64,000 nucleotides of DNA from UBA2970 sp965221075 (GTDB taxonomy: Bacteria; Verrucomicrobiota; Verrucomicrobiia; Limisphaerales; AAA164-E04). The notes beneath the pieces were generated by a model. That model searched no databases. It was not told the DNA's origin and was given only the letters and a program-made list of their open reading frames with translations. A program made the translations under genes and the position numbers. Positions 29,871 to 38,929 of this stretch are shown piece after piece (the first letter of the stretch is position 1; every line of letters starts with the position of its first letter). The DNA lies in contig OZ244865.1 in NCBI GenBank assembly GCA_965221075.1, positions 3,224,001 to 3,288,000 of the forward strand. The letters are read 5' to 3'.

Positions 29871-31088
29871 TCACTCGCCTGAGGTGGACGCGAACAGCCG
29901 GACAATGAACCGCTCATCCTGTTCGATCAAGTCGGGATCAGTGCCGTTGTGCTCTCTCATGCCCGTGACGATTTTTCGCGGGACTCCCATTCCCATATGC
30001 TCCAGAGACCGATAGTCGCCCATCACGTCCTTCAATAGATGGTTCCGGGTAGATCGTATCCCGTCACGCATGCGGTCTGGCGTTACACCGTTGGGCAGCC
30101 GGCCCGGGGATATAATCTCCAGCCGGTTGCTGTACACCGACAATTCGATATCGGTACTGGTGAGCAGGTAATCCCGGTGAATAAGGGCATTGACGATGCC
30201 CTCGCGAAGCGCATCACGAGGATAAACCGAATGCTCCGCCCGTCTTCCACCTCGTGAGTCGACGACTACACGTGTGTTGCGTTGCACAAAGTCCAGAGCC
30301 TGCTCGACAATACCGTTTTCAACGAAATCACCATCTGTGTTCAGCAGGGGAGTCATGGGACCGCGAAGCCCCGTCCGCTCTTGCGCGTCATAGTCCTGTT
30401 CTGCTCCCGTATAAGCGACCGCGTCTATCCCCGCATGTGGCAGAAACCGGTTCGGTGTCCTACCGAACAACAGCATGCCACCGACGGTTGCACCCTCCTC
30501 TGTCATTACCTCAGTGTTGATAAGAAGTGACTGCCAAGCTTTTTCGTCCTTATCGTCTGGCACTTCCTGCTGCCGGACGTCTCCGAAGTAGTTTCGGAGC
30601 CGCCTCCGATCCAGGTCCGCGAGCACCGTGCCCGATACCGGCCGGAGGTCGGCCCTCATGGCGCCTCGCCGCTGGAACAAGCGCGCGAGTTCCTCCGGGC
30701 TTGCTTCCCGGCTCTGGGTGCCGACGCGGATCAAGTACCGGTTGGCATTGTTGTGCCAGAGCGTGTGCACGTCGTATCCGCGGATCACACGGACGATGGC
30801 AACATCGTGCTTGTCTTCGACACTGCGAACGACTTCGAAGAACGGAATAATCGCCGGCCTGATCTTGTTGCGGCATACGTTCATCACCCATTCTTCAAGA
30901 TCGTCGCGGATCAAGCCCGCAATTTTTCCGTCGTCCTCTACGCCTAGCAGCACCATGCCGCCTTCAAGGTTCGAGAAGGCGACCAGCTCCTTCGCGAGAT
31001 CCTGGCTGCGCAATTGGTCCCTCTTGAATTCCACCCCGGAATTCTCGCCACTCGCTATGATTTCCAGCAATTCGGTGCGCGTCGTCAT
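29871..31088 (-). CDS. AlbA_2/Schlafen-like ATP-binding protein
   Basis: A 405-residue protein. The N-terminal AlbA_2 (Schlafen-like, divergent AAA_4) domain is seen in SGVEFKRDQLRSQDLAKELV and AFSNLEGGMVLLGVEDDG. The middle is a linker with EELARLFQRRG. The C-terminal half is a histidine-kinase-type ATP-binding fold (HATPase_c_4: ALREGIVNALIHRDYL and NRLEIISPGRLPNGV). Such proteins are often called putative DNA-binding transcriptional regulators and recur in defence islands. It starts 3 bp after the TrlF-type gene, so it is co-transcribed. GC is lower than in the surrounding genes. Confidence 0.85.
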   Translation of the reverse strand: MTTRTELLEIIASGENSGVEFKRDQLRSQDLAKELVAFSNLEGGMVLLGVEDDGKIAGLIRDDLEEWVMNVCRNKIRPAIIPFFEVVRSVEDKHDVAIVRVIRGYDVHTLWHNNANRYLIRVGTQSREASPEELARLFQRRGAMRADLRPVSGTVLADLDRRRLRNYFGDVRQQEVPDDKDEKAWQSLLINTEVMTEEGATVGGMLLFGRTPNRFLPHAGIDAVAYTGAEQDYDAQERTGLRGPMTPLLNTDGDFVENGIVEQALDFVQRNTRVVVDSRGGRRAEHSVYPRDALREGIVNALIHRDYLLTSTDIELSVYSNRLEIISPGRLPNGVTPDRMRDGIRSTRNHLLKDVMGDYRSLEHMGMGVPRKIVTGMREHNGTDPDLIEQDERFIVRLFASTSGE

Positions 31089-31091
31089 GAC

Positions 31092-33746
31092 TCAGAATCC
31101 ATACTTGGACCGGCGCATTTCGAAAGCTGCCTTGCCGCCTTCGAGGATTTCCTCAACGAGTTCGCGTACAGGCTTGAAGTCGATAGAGGCCATATGCTCT
31201 TGGTCGATAAGCACCTGGCCTTCCCCGGCTTCTCCCGTTGCAGCGAGGCCGAGTATGAGTTCCGCATCGCCGAGGACTGGAATGTTAGCGTTGTGCGTCG
31301 AGAAGATGAACTGGCGGCGGCGTTTTTCCTGCCGCATGATCGGCACCACGCCGTCGGTTATGAAGCGGTTATCAAGATCATCTTCAGGCTGATCTACGAC
31401 TAGCGGGGCTTCCGACTCAAGCAGCAGGAGCAACAGGACGGCCGTTGCTTTCTGGCCAGTCGAGAGCGCTTGAAGTGTCTGCCATTTGGCCGGTGCGCCG
31501 TCGGGAGCAGTGTTCAGCTCGATCTCCGTTGTCGCAGGCAATTCCAGTTCTTCGATACGCATAAACAGTTCCGGGTCGGCCTGTGCGATCCGCTCGGCCG
31601 CGCCGGATGGAAGCTTGTAGTGCGTCCTGAGCGCCTCCTTGCCGTCCCGGCACCGCTGCGCCAGTTCCGGCAAGGACAACTGGTCATGTCTGCGCAGGCG
31701 CTCCAGCGCCGGGGCAAGGTAGCCGCCGATCTCTTCTCGAAGGATCTTTTCGAGCGGGTCGCGGTTGCCGGCCATCGCAACCCTAACCCGCACCCGGTCG
31801 CGGAGTTTCCGGGAGACCCGCTTCGCTGCGGTCTCGACCTGCCTGTATTCGGACGCCTTGATGTCTTCCCACTCAGCCAGAAGGTTGCGGCGCTCTGCCT
31901 CGTGCGCTTCCAGGTCGCGCCTGTGGCGGTCCATCTTGTCGTTCAACGGGCGCAAATATTCGATTTGCTGGCGAAGCCGAATAAATTCCGCGCCGTCGAT
32001 CTCCGATTTCTGAAGTTCGCGCAGGCGCTGTTCGTATATGTCCTCGATTTCGGATTTGCGCACGCTCCAGCGCGACTTCATCTCCAAGATCGCGTGATCG
32101 GCTTTGGCAAGAGCCTTATCGAACTGCTCGCCTAATGTCTCCAGTTTACCGCTCAGCGTTCCGAGTATTCCTTCGATCTCGGAAAGAATGTCGGCGTTCG
32201 GCAGTCCTTCGAGGGCCTTGCTGGAAACGAACGCCGTGTCTACAGGCAGTTCGTCGGCGAGTTCATGGTGGATCGTACGGTACTGGTCAAGGCGTTCCCC
32301 TAGATCGGAGAACAACCGCTCCTCTCGAACGAGGAGGCTTTTTTCCTTCAGGCGTTCTTCGAGCCCAGCCTGCTGGAACCGCTTTTGCGTCTCTTCTAGA
32401 CCCGGCAGCGCCGCAAGCCGTTCGTCAAGGCGCTGCAGCTCGCGGCGCACTTCGACGATCCGGCTGCGGGAACGTTCCAGTTCCAGACGCACCTTCGATT
32501 TCCGTCCCGAAAGGGAGGGATCCCGAGCAACGAAGCGCTCCAGCAGGAGGGTGAGTTTCACAGGGCTCTTCGTGAGTTCCGATATCTCGTGCTGCCCGAA
32601 GACTTCCACACCCGGCATCACGTCCCGCGGCGACAGGGTCAAGACTTCCCCCGTCTCGTCTTTCACAACGGGCGGGTTCGGCACCGATCTCTCAATCTTG
32701 TAGCAACGCGTGGACGGCCTGTGCGATCGCACCAGCAACGAGACCTTCGTGCCGGATTGCAAGACATGACGGACCACGCCTTCATGAGCCTTCTGCGCTT
32801 CCTCGCCGAGAGGATCGAGACCGAGTGTATAGCGGATGCTTTCGATCATCGTCGATTTGCCGGTGCCTCGTCCGCCTACCAGCACATTCAGGTTTTCGTT
32901 GAAGTGCACGGCCGTGTCGCCCAAGAAACCACCTTCCCAGGTCATCGCGAGGAACTCGGCATGGGGTTCGGGCTTCGGATCGCTGTGCCGACGGACCCGG
33001 GAGTCCGGGTCGAGGAACGCCTGTCTGAACGCCTCGACCGAAACGGTGGACATCTTGATGAAGCAGGAGGCACGGTCCCTCTTCAGATCTTCCGGACCGT
33101 TGACGTCCGAAGCGTTCAGAATGGCGAGGGCGCGGTCGCGCTTGTGCTGGGCGTCCTTGTTCTCGAGGATCGCCCTGAGCCCGTCCGGTGTGTCATCCAC
33201 CGGACCCGGCAGCGCACAAGCAAGCAGGTCGGAACTGGTCCAGACGTCGATTCGCGATTTCCCCGAGAGCTTGCTCAGCAATCCGCCTTTAGAGGCGACA
33301 TGGGCAGCGATGCACACGGAACCCCACTTCCTTGCGGCTTCAAGCAGTTCGATTGCGTCCTTGTTACCAGTCGGGGACGGTTGATCGGTGGCGTGAACGC
33401 CGCACTCCCCGATGTAACGCTCCAGGCCTTCATCCTTGTCCGGATCGAATAGGCACAGGAAATGAACGCCGTCTTTCGTGACGGCTTCGAAGCCGCTGAA
33501 CGCATGAAGCTTCGCGTTGCGCGCAGCGCGCACGAGGCCAGCTGAATGCTTGACGCGGTAGTGATCCGTGACCGCTATGACCTCGATGCCTACGTCAAGG
33601 CAGGCTTCGATGACCGCCGTGTTGTATTCGTCTTCCGAAGTGAAGGGGGTCGGCTTCTTGTGCGTCTTAATATAGGCGAACGGATTGACCTGCAGGGCGC
33701 AGCGATAGAACCGGGCACCGTTTGGAAGATCCAGTGCGGCCTGCAT
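31092..33746 (-). CDS. PHP-domain/SMC-like ATPase (TrlF type)
   Basis: An 884-residue protein from the ATG at 33746, chosen because AGGTGA lies 4 nt upstream. The N-terminus is a PHP-like phosphoesterase domain (VIAVTDHYRVKHSAG, AFSGFEAVTKDGVHFLCLFD); its first metal motif looks degenerate (ALQVNP). The ATPase is SMC/RecF-like: Walker A VGGRGTGKSTMIESI, long coiled coils (roughly residues 440-690), Walker B LVVDQPEDDLDN, then IFSTHNANIP. Proteins of this architecture occur in prokaryotic defence islands and probably sense and cut foreign nucleic acid, but the function here is inferred. It is coupled to the AlbA_2 gene downstream and preceded by a broken vapB antitoxin gene, whose last codons provide its ribosome site. 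Confidence 0.85.
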   Translation of the reverse strand: MQAALDLPNGARFYRCALQVNPFAYIKTHKKPTPFTSEDEYNTAVIEACLDVGIEVIAVTDHYRVKHSAGLVRAARNAKLHAFSGFEAVTKDGVHFLCLFDPDKDEGLERYIGECGVHATDQPSPTGNKDAIELLEAARKWGSVCIAAHVASKGGLLSKLSGKSRIDVWTSSDLLACALPGPVDDTPDGLRAILENKDAQHKRDRALAILNASDVNGPEDLKRDRASCFIKMSTVSVEAFRQAFLDPDSRVRRHSDPKPEPHAEFLAMTWEGGFLGDTAVHFNENLNVLVGGRGTGKSTMIESIRYTLGLDPLGEEAQKAHEGVVRHVLQSGTKVSLLVRSHRPSTRCYKIERSVPNPPVVKDETGEVLTLSPRDVMPGVEVFGQHEISELTKSPVKLTLLLERFVARDPSLSGRKSKVRLELERSRSRIVEVRRELQRLDERLAALPGLEETQKRFQQAGLEERLKEKSLLVREERLFSDLGERLDQYRTIHHELADELPVDTAFVSSKALEGLPNADILSEIEGILGTLSGKLETLGEQFDKALAKADHAILEMKSRWSVRKSEIEDIYEQRLRELQKSEIDGAEFIRLRQQIEYLRPLNDKMDRHRRDLEAHEAERRNLLAEWEDIKASEYRQVETAAKRVSRKLRDRVRVRVAMAGNRDPLEKILREEIGGYLAPALERLRRHDQLSLPELAQRCRDGKEALRTHYKLPSGAAERIAQADPELFMRIEELELPATTEIELNTAPDGAPAKWQTLQALSTGQKATAVLLLLLLESEAPLVVDQPEDDLDNRFITDGVVPIMRQEKRRRQFIFSTHNANIPVLGDAELILGLAATGEAGEGQVLIDQEHMASIDFKPVRELVEEILEGGKAAFEMRRSKYGF

Positions 33747-33750
33747 CCGA

Positions 33751-34005
33751 TCACCTAGGCAGGCCACGTTCGTCATAGAGCAGGTCGCCGGGCTAGATCG
33801 CCGACGGTCCGAGGCCCATGAGCGCCGCGCTCGGCAATGGCCCAGAGCGTGCGGGAACGGCTCGCGATGTCGCGCGCTTGCTTTGCTCACGCTCCAAACG
33901 CTCGCTCAAGGCAATGGTGATCGCCCCCGACATGGTCTCGCCGGGCAGAAGGGCCTGATCAGTGGCGAGCCTGCACGTCTCGTCGTTCTTGATGTTGAAG
34001 CTCAT
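33751..34005 (-). pseudogene. VapB-type antitoxin gene with premature stop, no VapC
   Basis: An 85-codon frame matches VapB antitoxins of the Rv0623/PSK family at both ends: MSFNIKNDETCRLATDQALL at the start and GDLLYDERGLPR at the end. An in-frame TAG at codon 71 (33793-33795) interrupts it, and the middle section also looks diverged, possibly through compensating frameshifts. No VapC toxin gene follows; the TrlF-type gene occupies the place where vapC would normally start. The terminal AGGTGA of this frame serves as the Shine-Dalgarno sequence of the TrlF-type gene. A 70-residue truncated antitoxin could still be made and might bind DNA. Confidence 0.75.
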
Positions 34006-34037
34006 GACCGCCCCGGCAGAAGGGAAGAAACGAATCT

Positions 34038-34066
34038 ACCATATGGATCCCCGCTGCCCGTGTCAA
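34038..34066 (-). promoter_or_regulatory. Strong sigma-70 promoter of the vapB-TrlF-AlbA_2 operon
   Basis: On the minus strand a perfect -35 box TTGACA (34066-34061) and TATGGT (34043-34038) are separated by exactly 17 bp. They lie about 33 bp upstream of the vapB start. This is the best-matching promoter I found in the window. Confidence 0.65.
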
Positions 34067-34094
34067 TCTGCAGGGCGCTGCAGGTGCAGAGCGG

Positions 34095-34289
34095 TCATGC
34101 CCGGTCCCCGGTGGAAAGGTGAAACGGCTTGCAGCCGCATCGGGCCGGGGGCGGCAGCTCGACTCCGTGCTCCTCCCCGAAATGCCTCGCAAAGGCTTCG
34201 GACGGCTTGGGCCGGCACTCGGTCCCGGTGCGCTTCTCGCGGAAGAGGCGGCGGACCAGCGGAACCTGCCAATGCCATTGAGACTCCAT
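34095..34289 (-). CDS. Possible small protein, unknown
   Basis: A 64-residue open frame (MESQWHWQVPLVRRLFREKR at the start, GCGCKPF-like ARCGCKPFHLSTGDRA at the end). Codon third positions are GC-rich, as in true genes here, and the composition is not repetitive. There is no recognised family and no clear ribosome site. It lies between the defence promoter and the PVC cytochrome gene and could equally be a gene fragment. Confidence 0.25.
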   Translation of the reverse strand: MESQWHWQVPLVRRLFREKRTGTECRPKPSEAFARHFGEEHGVELPPPARCGCKPFHLSTGDRA

Positions 34290-34392
34290 AATCGGACAAT
34301 CGACCGAGCCGCCAGAGGCAGATCGCGCCGGGCTCCGGCCTTGATCTGCCCGGGGGGAACTCCGATGCTGGCCAGGACCCTCGACCTTTCCC

Positions 34393-37300
34393 ATGAGACT
34401 GCTCGCCCGGCTCTTCCCGCTCCTCTCCGTCCTGCTCCTGCCCGCGGTCCACGGAGGCTGGCTGGAGGACGGGGACCGGGTGGCCTTCCTGGGAGACGCC
34501 TTCATGGAGAGGGAGCAGCTCCACGGCTATGTGGAGACCCTGCTAACCGCCGCCCATGCAGGCAGGGACGTCCGCTTCTGCAACCTGGGATGGAGCGGGG
34601 ACACCCCGCAGGGACGCTCCCGGGCCAGCTTCGGCTGGCACAGGCCGCCCGAGGAGTGGTTCGAGCAGATCCGCGGGGCTCTGGTCCAGTGGCGGCCCAC
34701 GGTGGTGGTGGTCGGCTACGGGATGGCCAGCTCCTTCGACGGCCCGGAGGGCGTGGAGCGCTTCGGGCGGGACTACCGCCGCCTGCTGGAGCGGATCCGG
34801 GAGTCCCTCCCCGAGGCCCCGCCGCGGTTCCTGCTGGTGGGTCCGGTCCGCCACGAGAGCCTGGAGCCGCCCCTGCCCGACCCCGAGGAGCACAACCGCC
34901 ACCTGGAGCTCTACGACCAGGCCGTGGCCGGCATCGCCAGGGAGGAGGGGCTGCCCTACATCGGCCCCTACCGGGAGCTGGCGGGCGGCGAGGCGCTCAC
35001 CGGGAACGGCATCCACCTGGGCCCCTACGGATACTACCGGCTGGCGGGCCTGCTGGGCCGCTCCGTCGGCCTGCCCATGGACCGGAGCGTGGCTCTCGAC
35101 AGCCGCGGCGGCAGCCGCCTGTCCTTCGAGGTGGACGAGCCGGCCCTTCCCCTGCCCCGCCGCGATCCGGAGGGTGCGGCCTTCCCCCGGCCCGTCGACC
35201 GGCGGACGGTCGCCGTCGAGGGCCTGCCCGAGGGGGAGTGGCGCCTGGAGATCGACGGAGAGGCGGCGGCCAGCGCTCCGGCCGCCCGGTGGGCCCGGGG
35301 CGTGGAGATCGGGCAGGGACCGGCCTTCGGGGAGGCCGAGACCCTGCGGCGGCTCGTCGTGGAGAAGAACCGGCTCTTCTTCCACCGCTACCGTCCCCAG
35401 AACCACACCTACCTGTTCGGCTTCCGCCGCCACGAGCAGGGGAGCAACGCCGCCGAGATCCCCGCCTTCGATCCCCTGATCGAGGAGCGCGAGGAGGCAA
35501 TCCTGGAGGCGGCCCGGCCCCGCTCCCGGATCTACCGGTTGGCGCCGGGAGGGACGCCCGGGCCCGAAGCGCCGCGCCGCTCCCCCTCCTCCCCCCCGGA
35601 GGCCGGGGAGGAGGAGAGTTTCGAGCCGCAGCCCCTGCCCTCCTTCCAGCTGGCTCCGGAGCTGGAGATCTCGCTGTGGGCCAGCAACCCCCTGCTGCAC
35701 AAGCCCATCCACATGAACTTCGACGCCCGGGGCCGGCTCTGGGTCGCCAGCTCCTCGGTCTACCCCCAGATCCGCCCCGGAGAGCTGGCCCGGGACACGA
35801 TAGTCGTTCTGGAGGACCGGGACCGGGACGGGTTCGCCGAGCGCTCCACCACCTTCGCCGACGGGCTGCTCATTCCCACCGGGGTGGCGCCGGGGGACGG
35901 CGGAGCCTACGTGGCGCAGAGCACCGAGCTGCTCCACTTCCGGGACCTCGACGGGGACGGGCGGGCCGACCAGAGGCGGATCGTGCTCTCGGGATTCGGC
36001 ACCGAGGACACCCACCACATGCTCCACTCGCTGCGCTGGGGCCTCGACGGCCGGCTCTACATGAACCAGTCGATCTACATCCACAGCCACATCGAGACCC
36101 CGCACGGCGTGCGCCGCCTCGACAGCGGCGGGATCTGGCGCCTGCAGCCCGCGTCCCTGGAGCTGGAGGTCTTCCTCAGGGGCCTGTGCAACCCCTGGGG
36201 CCACGACATCGACCGCTTCGGCCAGTCCTTCGCCACCGACGGGGCGGGATCCTCGGGGATCAACTTCGGGGTGCCCGGGGCCATGTACTTCACCTACGCA
36301 CGGGCGGCGCGCACCCTGGACGGCATCAGCCCCGGACACTACCCCAAGTACTGCGGCCTGGAGATCCTCCATTCGAGCCACTTCCCCGAGGAATGGCAGG
36401 GCATGGCCCTGACCTGCGACTTCCGGGCCCACCGCATCGTCCCCTTCCGGATCGGGGAGGAGGGATCGGGCTACGCCGCCCAGGAGGGGGACGAATGGGT
36501 GCGGGGCGAGGGTAGCTCCTTCCGTCCGGTCGACCTCAAGACCGGGCCCGACGGGGCCCTCTACGTGGCCGACTGGTCCAATCCCATCATCCAGCACGGT
36601 GAGGTGGACTTCCGCGACCCGCGCCGCGACAAGGTCCACGGGCGGATCTGGCGCATCGTCCACCGGGACCGCCCCCTGGCCGAGCGGCCCGAGATCGAGG
36701 GCGCCCCCGAGGAGGCCCTCCTCGGCCTGCTGCTCTCGCCCGACCGCTTCGCCTCGCGCCAGGCCGCCCGGCAGCTGGCCGAGCGGGGCCCCGGCATCCT
36801 CCCCGCCCTCCGGCGCTGGGCCGGACAGCAGGAGTCGGAGAAGGCCCTGCTGCAAGCGCTCTGGCTCCGCCAGGCGCTGGACCGGCCCGACCAGGCCCTT
36901 CTGGAGCGGCTGCTCGAAGCCCGGGACGGACGCGTCCGGGCCGCGGCGGCGCGGGTGCTGGGCTGCTGGCAGCAACAGCTGGAGGGGAGCCTGGAGGCCC
37001 TTTCCGAACTCCTGGCCGACCCCCATCCCCGCGTGCGCCTCGAGGCCCTGCGGGCCCTGGCCCGGAACCCCTCCCCGCAGGCCGTGCCTCTCCAGCTCCA
37101 GGCCGCCGACCATCCCATGGACCGCTTCCTCGACTACGCCCTCTGGCTGGGGCTCCACGAGCGGGGCGGGGAATGGATCGGCGCCGTCCTGGAGGGACGG
37201 TGGAGCCCCGAGGGACGGGAGCGCCAGCTCGATCACGCCCTGCGGGCGGTCCCCGCCCCGCAGGCGGCCCTGGCGCTGGACCGGCTGCTGCCTCCCGGAG

Positions 37301-38919
37301 GGATCGGGGAGGAGGGCCCCTGGATCGGGATCGTGGGCCGGGCCGGCTCGTCCCGCCACCTGGGCCTCCTGCTCGAAGGCCTCCTGGAGGGAAGCCTCGG
37401 CCCCGAGGCGGGGCAGCGCGCCCTCCAGGCACTGGAGGAGGCGCACCGGCTGCGGAAGGCCGCGCCCCCCGAAGGCGCGGCCGCCCGCATCGTGGATCTC
37501 TTCCAGGATCCCGATCTCCAGGCCGGCGCCCTGCGGCTGGCGGGCTCCTGGAAGGTCAGCGGCCTCGAGGACCGCCTGGCGGCCTTCCTAGCCGATCCCG
37601 ACTGCCCGCCTCGCGCCCAGGAGGCGGCGGTCGAGGCCCTGCGGCGGCTGGGCTCGGAACCGGCGGCGGAGCAGCTGCGCCGCCTGCTGCAGAGGACCGC
37701 CGGCCTCTCCCAGCGGCCCGCGATCGCCGAGGCCCTGGCGTCTATGGATCTGGCCCGCTCGCTCGACGCAATCCTCGGGGCGATGGATCCCGGCATCGGA
37801 TCCGCCCGGCTCCAGGGCATCTGGGAGGCGATGCTCCGCCAGAAGGACGCCGAGGAGCTGATCCGGGAGGCGCTCGGGGACCGCGTCCTCTCCCCCGAGG
37901 CGGCCGAGGCGGGCCTGAGGGCGGCCCGGTCCTCGGGACGCGGGCTGGGCGGCCTGCAGCTGGCCCTGGAACGGGCCGGAGGACTGGTTCCCCCGGCCGG
38001 AGAGGCTTCTCAGCAGCGGGTCAGGGACCTGGCCCGGAGGGCCTCCTCCGAGGGGGATCCCGACCGGGGGGAGGCCGTCTACCGCCGTCCCGAGCTGGGA
38101 TGCGTCCTCTGCCACTCGATCGGGGGCGTCGGCGGCCGGGTAGGCCCCGATCTGACCTCGATCGGGGCCAGCGCCCCCATGGACTACCTGAGCGAGTCGC
38201 TGCTCCTTCCCAACGAGAAGATCAAGGAGGGCTACCACTCCCTGGTGGTGGAGACCGTCTCGGGCCTGGAGCACTCCGGGGTCCTGCAGAGCGAGACGCC
38301 CGAGGAGCTGGCTCTGCTCAACGCCGCCAACCAGCTCGTCAAGGTGCCGGCGGCCGACATCGCCGGCCGCCGCCCCGGGCTCTCGCTGATGCCCTCGGGG
38401 CTGATCGAGGCCCTCCCTCCCCGAGACCAGGCGGACCTGCTGCGGTTCCTCTCGCAGCTGGGGCGACCCGGGCGCTTCGACGCCTCCCGGGCCAGCGTGG
38501 CCCGCCGCTGGAGCCTCCTGCCGGGACGGCACACCGAGGAGCAGTTCGGGCTGGAGGGCGTCGTCCGGAATCCCGGAGCGCGGCAGTGGCGCCAGGCCGC
38601 CACCCTGGTGGACGGCCGGCTGACCCGCGAGGCCATGGCCCGGGCCCTCCAGCTGCCCAGCGTCCACCAGGCGACCAGCCTGGTGGGGCTCTTCGCCTGG
38701 AGCCGCCTGCACCTGGCCCGGGCGGAGGAAGTGATCCTGAGCCTCCAGTCTCCCGGCGACGCCCGCCTGTGGATTGGCGGCAGGGAGCAGGCCGTGGCGC
38801 CCTCCATCCGGATCGGGCTGGAGGCCGGGATCCACGACATCGTCCTGCGGCTGGACCCCAGGTCCCTGCCCGGCTCGATCCGGCTCGAGGCCAGCGCCGG
38901 GACCTTCCCGGCCGACTGA
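34393..38919 (+). CDS. PVC-type haem-binding CxxCH protein with SGNH-like and HEAT-repeat domains
   Basis: A 1508-residue exported protein of a family almost confined to Planctomycetota and Verrucomicrobiota. Domains in order: signal peptide (to about residue 22); SGNH-hydrolase-like domain with LGDAFMERE, where the nucleophilic Ser of GDS is absent; a beta-propeller-like membrane-bound dehydrogenase domain (about 420-770: WASNPLLHKPIHMNFDARGR through YVADWSNPIIQHGE); HEAT-type helical repeats (about 775-1190); a cytochrome c domain with C1237, C1240 and H1241 in CVLCHSIGGVGGRVGPDL; and a C-terminal beta domain. It probably oxidises a sugar-derived substrate in the periplasm. The sulfatase gene starts 10 bp downstream, which suggests joint action on sulfated polysaccharide (inference). 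Confidence 0.92.
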   Translation: MRLLARLFPLLSVLLLPAVHGGWLEDGDRVAFLGDAFMEREQLHGYVETLLTAAHAGRDVRFCNLGWSGDTPQGRSRASFGWHRPPEEWFEQIRGALVQWRPTVVVVGYGMASSFDGPEGVERFGRDYRRLLERIRESLPEAPPRFLLVGPVRHESLEPPLPDPEEHNRHLELYDQAVAGIAREEGLPYIGPYRELAGGEALTGNGIHLGPYGYYRLAGLLGRSVGLPMDRSVALDSRGGSRLSFEVDEPALPLPRRDPEGAAFPRPVDRRTVAVEGLPEGEWRLEIDGEAAASAPAARWARGVEIGQGPAFGEAETLRRLVVEKNRLFFHRYRPQNHTYLFGFRRHEQGSNAAEIPAFDPLIEEREEAILEAARPRSRIYRLAPGGTPGPEAPRRSPSSPPEAGEEESFEPQPLPSFQLAPELEISLWASNPLLHKPIHMNFDARGRLWVASSSVYPQIRPGELARDTIVVLEDRDRDGFAERSTTFADGLLIPTGVAPGDGGAYVAQSTELLHFRDLDGDGRADQRRIVLSGFGTEDTHHMLHSLRWGLDGRLYMNQSIYIHSHIETPHGVRRLDSGGIWRLQPASLELEVFLRGLCNPWGHDIDRFGQSFATDGAGSSGINFGVPGAMYFTYARAARTLDGISPGHYPKYCGLEILHSSHFPEEWQGMALTCDFRAHRIVPFRIGEEGSGYAAQEGDEWVRGEGSSFRPVDLKTGPDGALYVADWSNPIIQHGEVDFRDPRRDKVHGRIWRIVHRDRPLAERPEIEGAPEEALLGLLLSPDRFASRQAARQLAERGPGILPALRRWAGQQESEKALLQALWLRQALDRPDQALLERLLEARDGRVRAAAARVLGCWQQQLEGSLEALSELLADPHPRVRLEALRALARNPSPQAVPLQLQAADHPMDRFLDYALWLGLHERGGEWIGAVLEGRWSPEGRERQLDHALRAVPAPQAALALDRLLPPGGIGEEGPWIGIVGRAGSSRHLGLLLEGLLEGSLGPEAGQRALQALEEAHRLRKAAPPEGAAARIVDLFQDPDLQAGALRLAGSWKVSGLEDRLAAFLADPDCPPRAQEAAVEALRRLGSEPAAEQLRRLLQRTAGLSQRPAIAEALASMDLARSLDAILGAMDPGIGSARLQGIWEAMLRQKDAEELIREALGDRVLSPEAAEAGLRAARSSGRGLGGLQLALERAGGLVPPAGEASQQRVRDLARRASSEGDPDRGEAVYRRPELGCVLCHSIGGVGGRVGPDLTSIGASAPMDYLSESLLLPNEKIKEGYHSLVVETVSGLEHSGVLQSETPEELALLNAANQLVKVPAADIAGRRPGLSLMPSGLIEALPPRDQADLLRFLSQLGRPGRFDASRASVARRWSLLPGRHTEEQFGLEGVVRNPGARQWRQAATLVDGRLTREAMARALQLPSVHQATSLVGLFAWSRLHLARAEEVILSLQSPGDARLWIGGREQAVAPSIRIGLEAGIHDIVLRLDPRSLPGSIRLEASAGTFPAD

Positions 38920-38929
38920 TCCCCGGCGC

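Noticed and set aside
34543..37446. Open frame of 967 codons antisense to the PVC cytochrome gene
   Set aside because: Low-complexity shadow; the plus-strand frame has recognised domains throughout.
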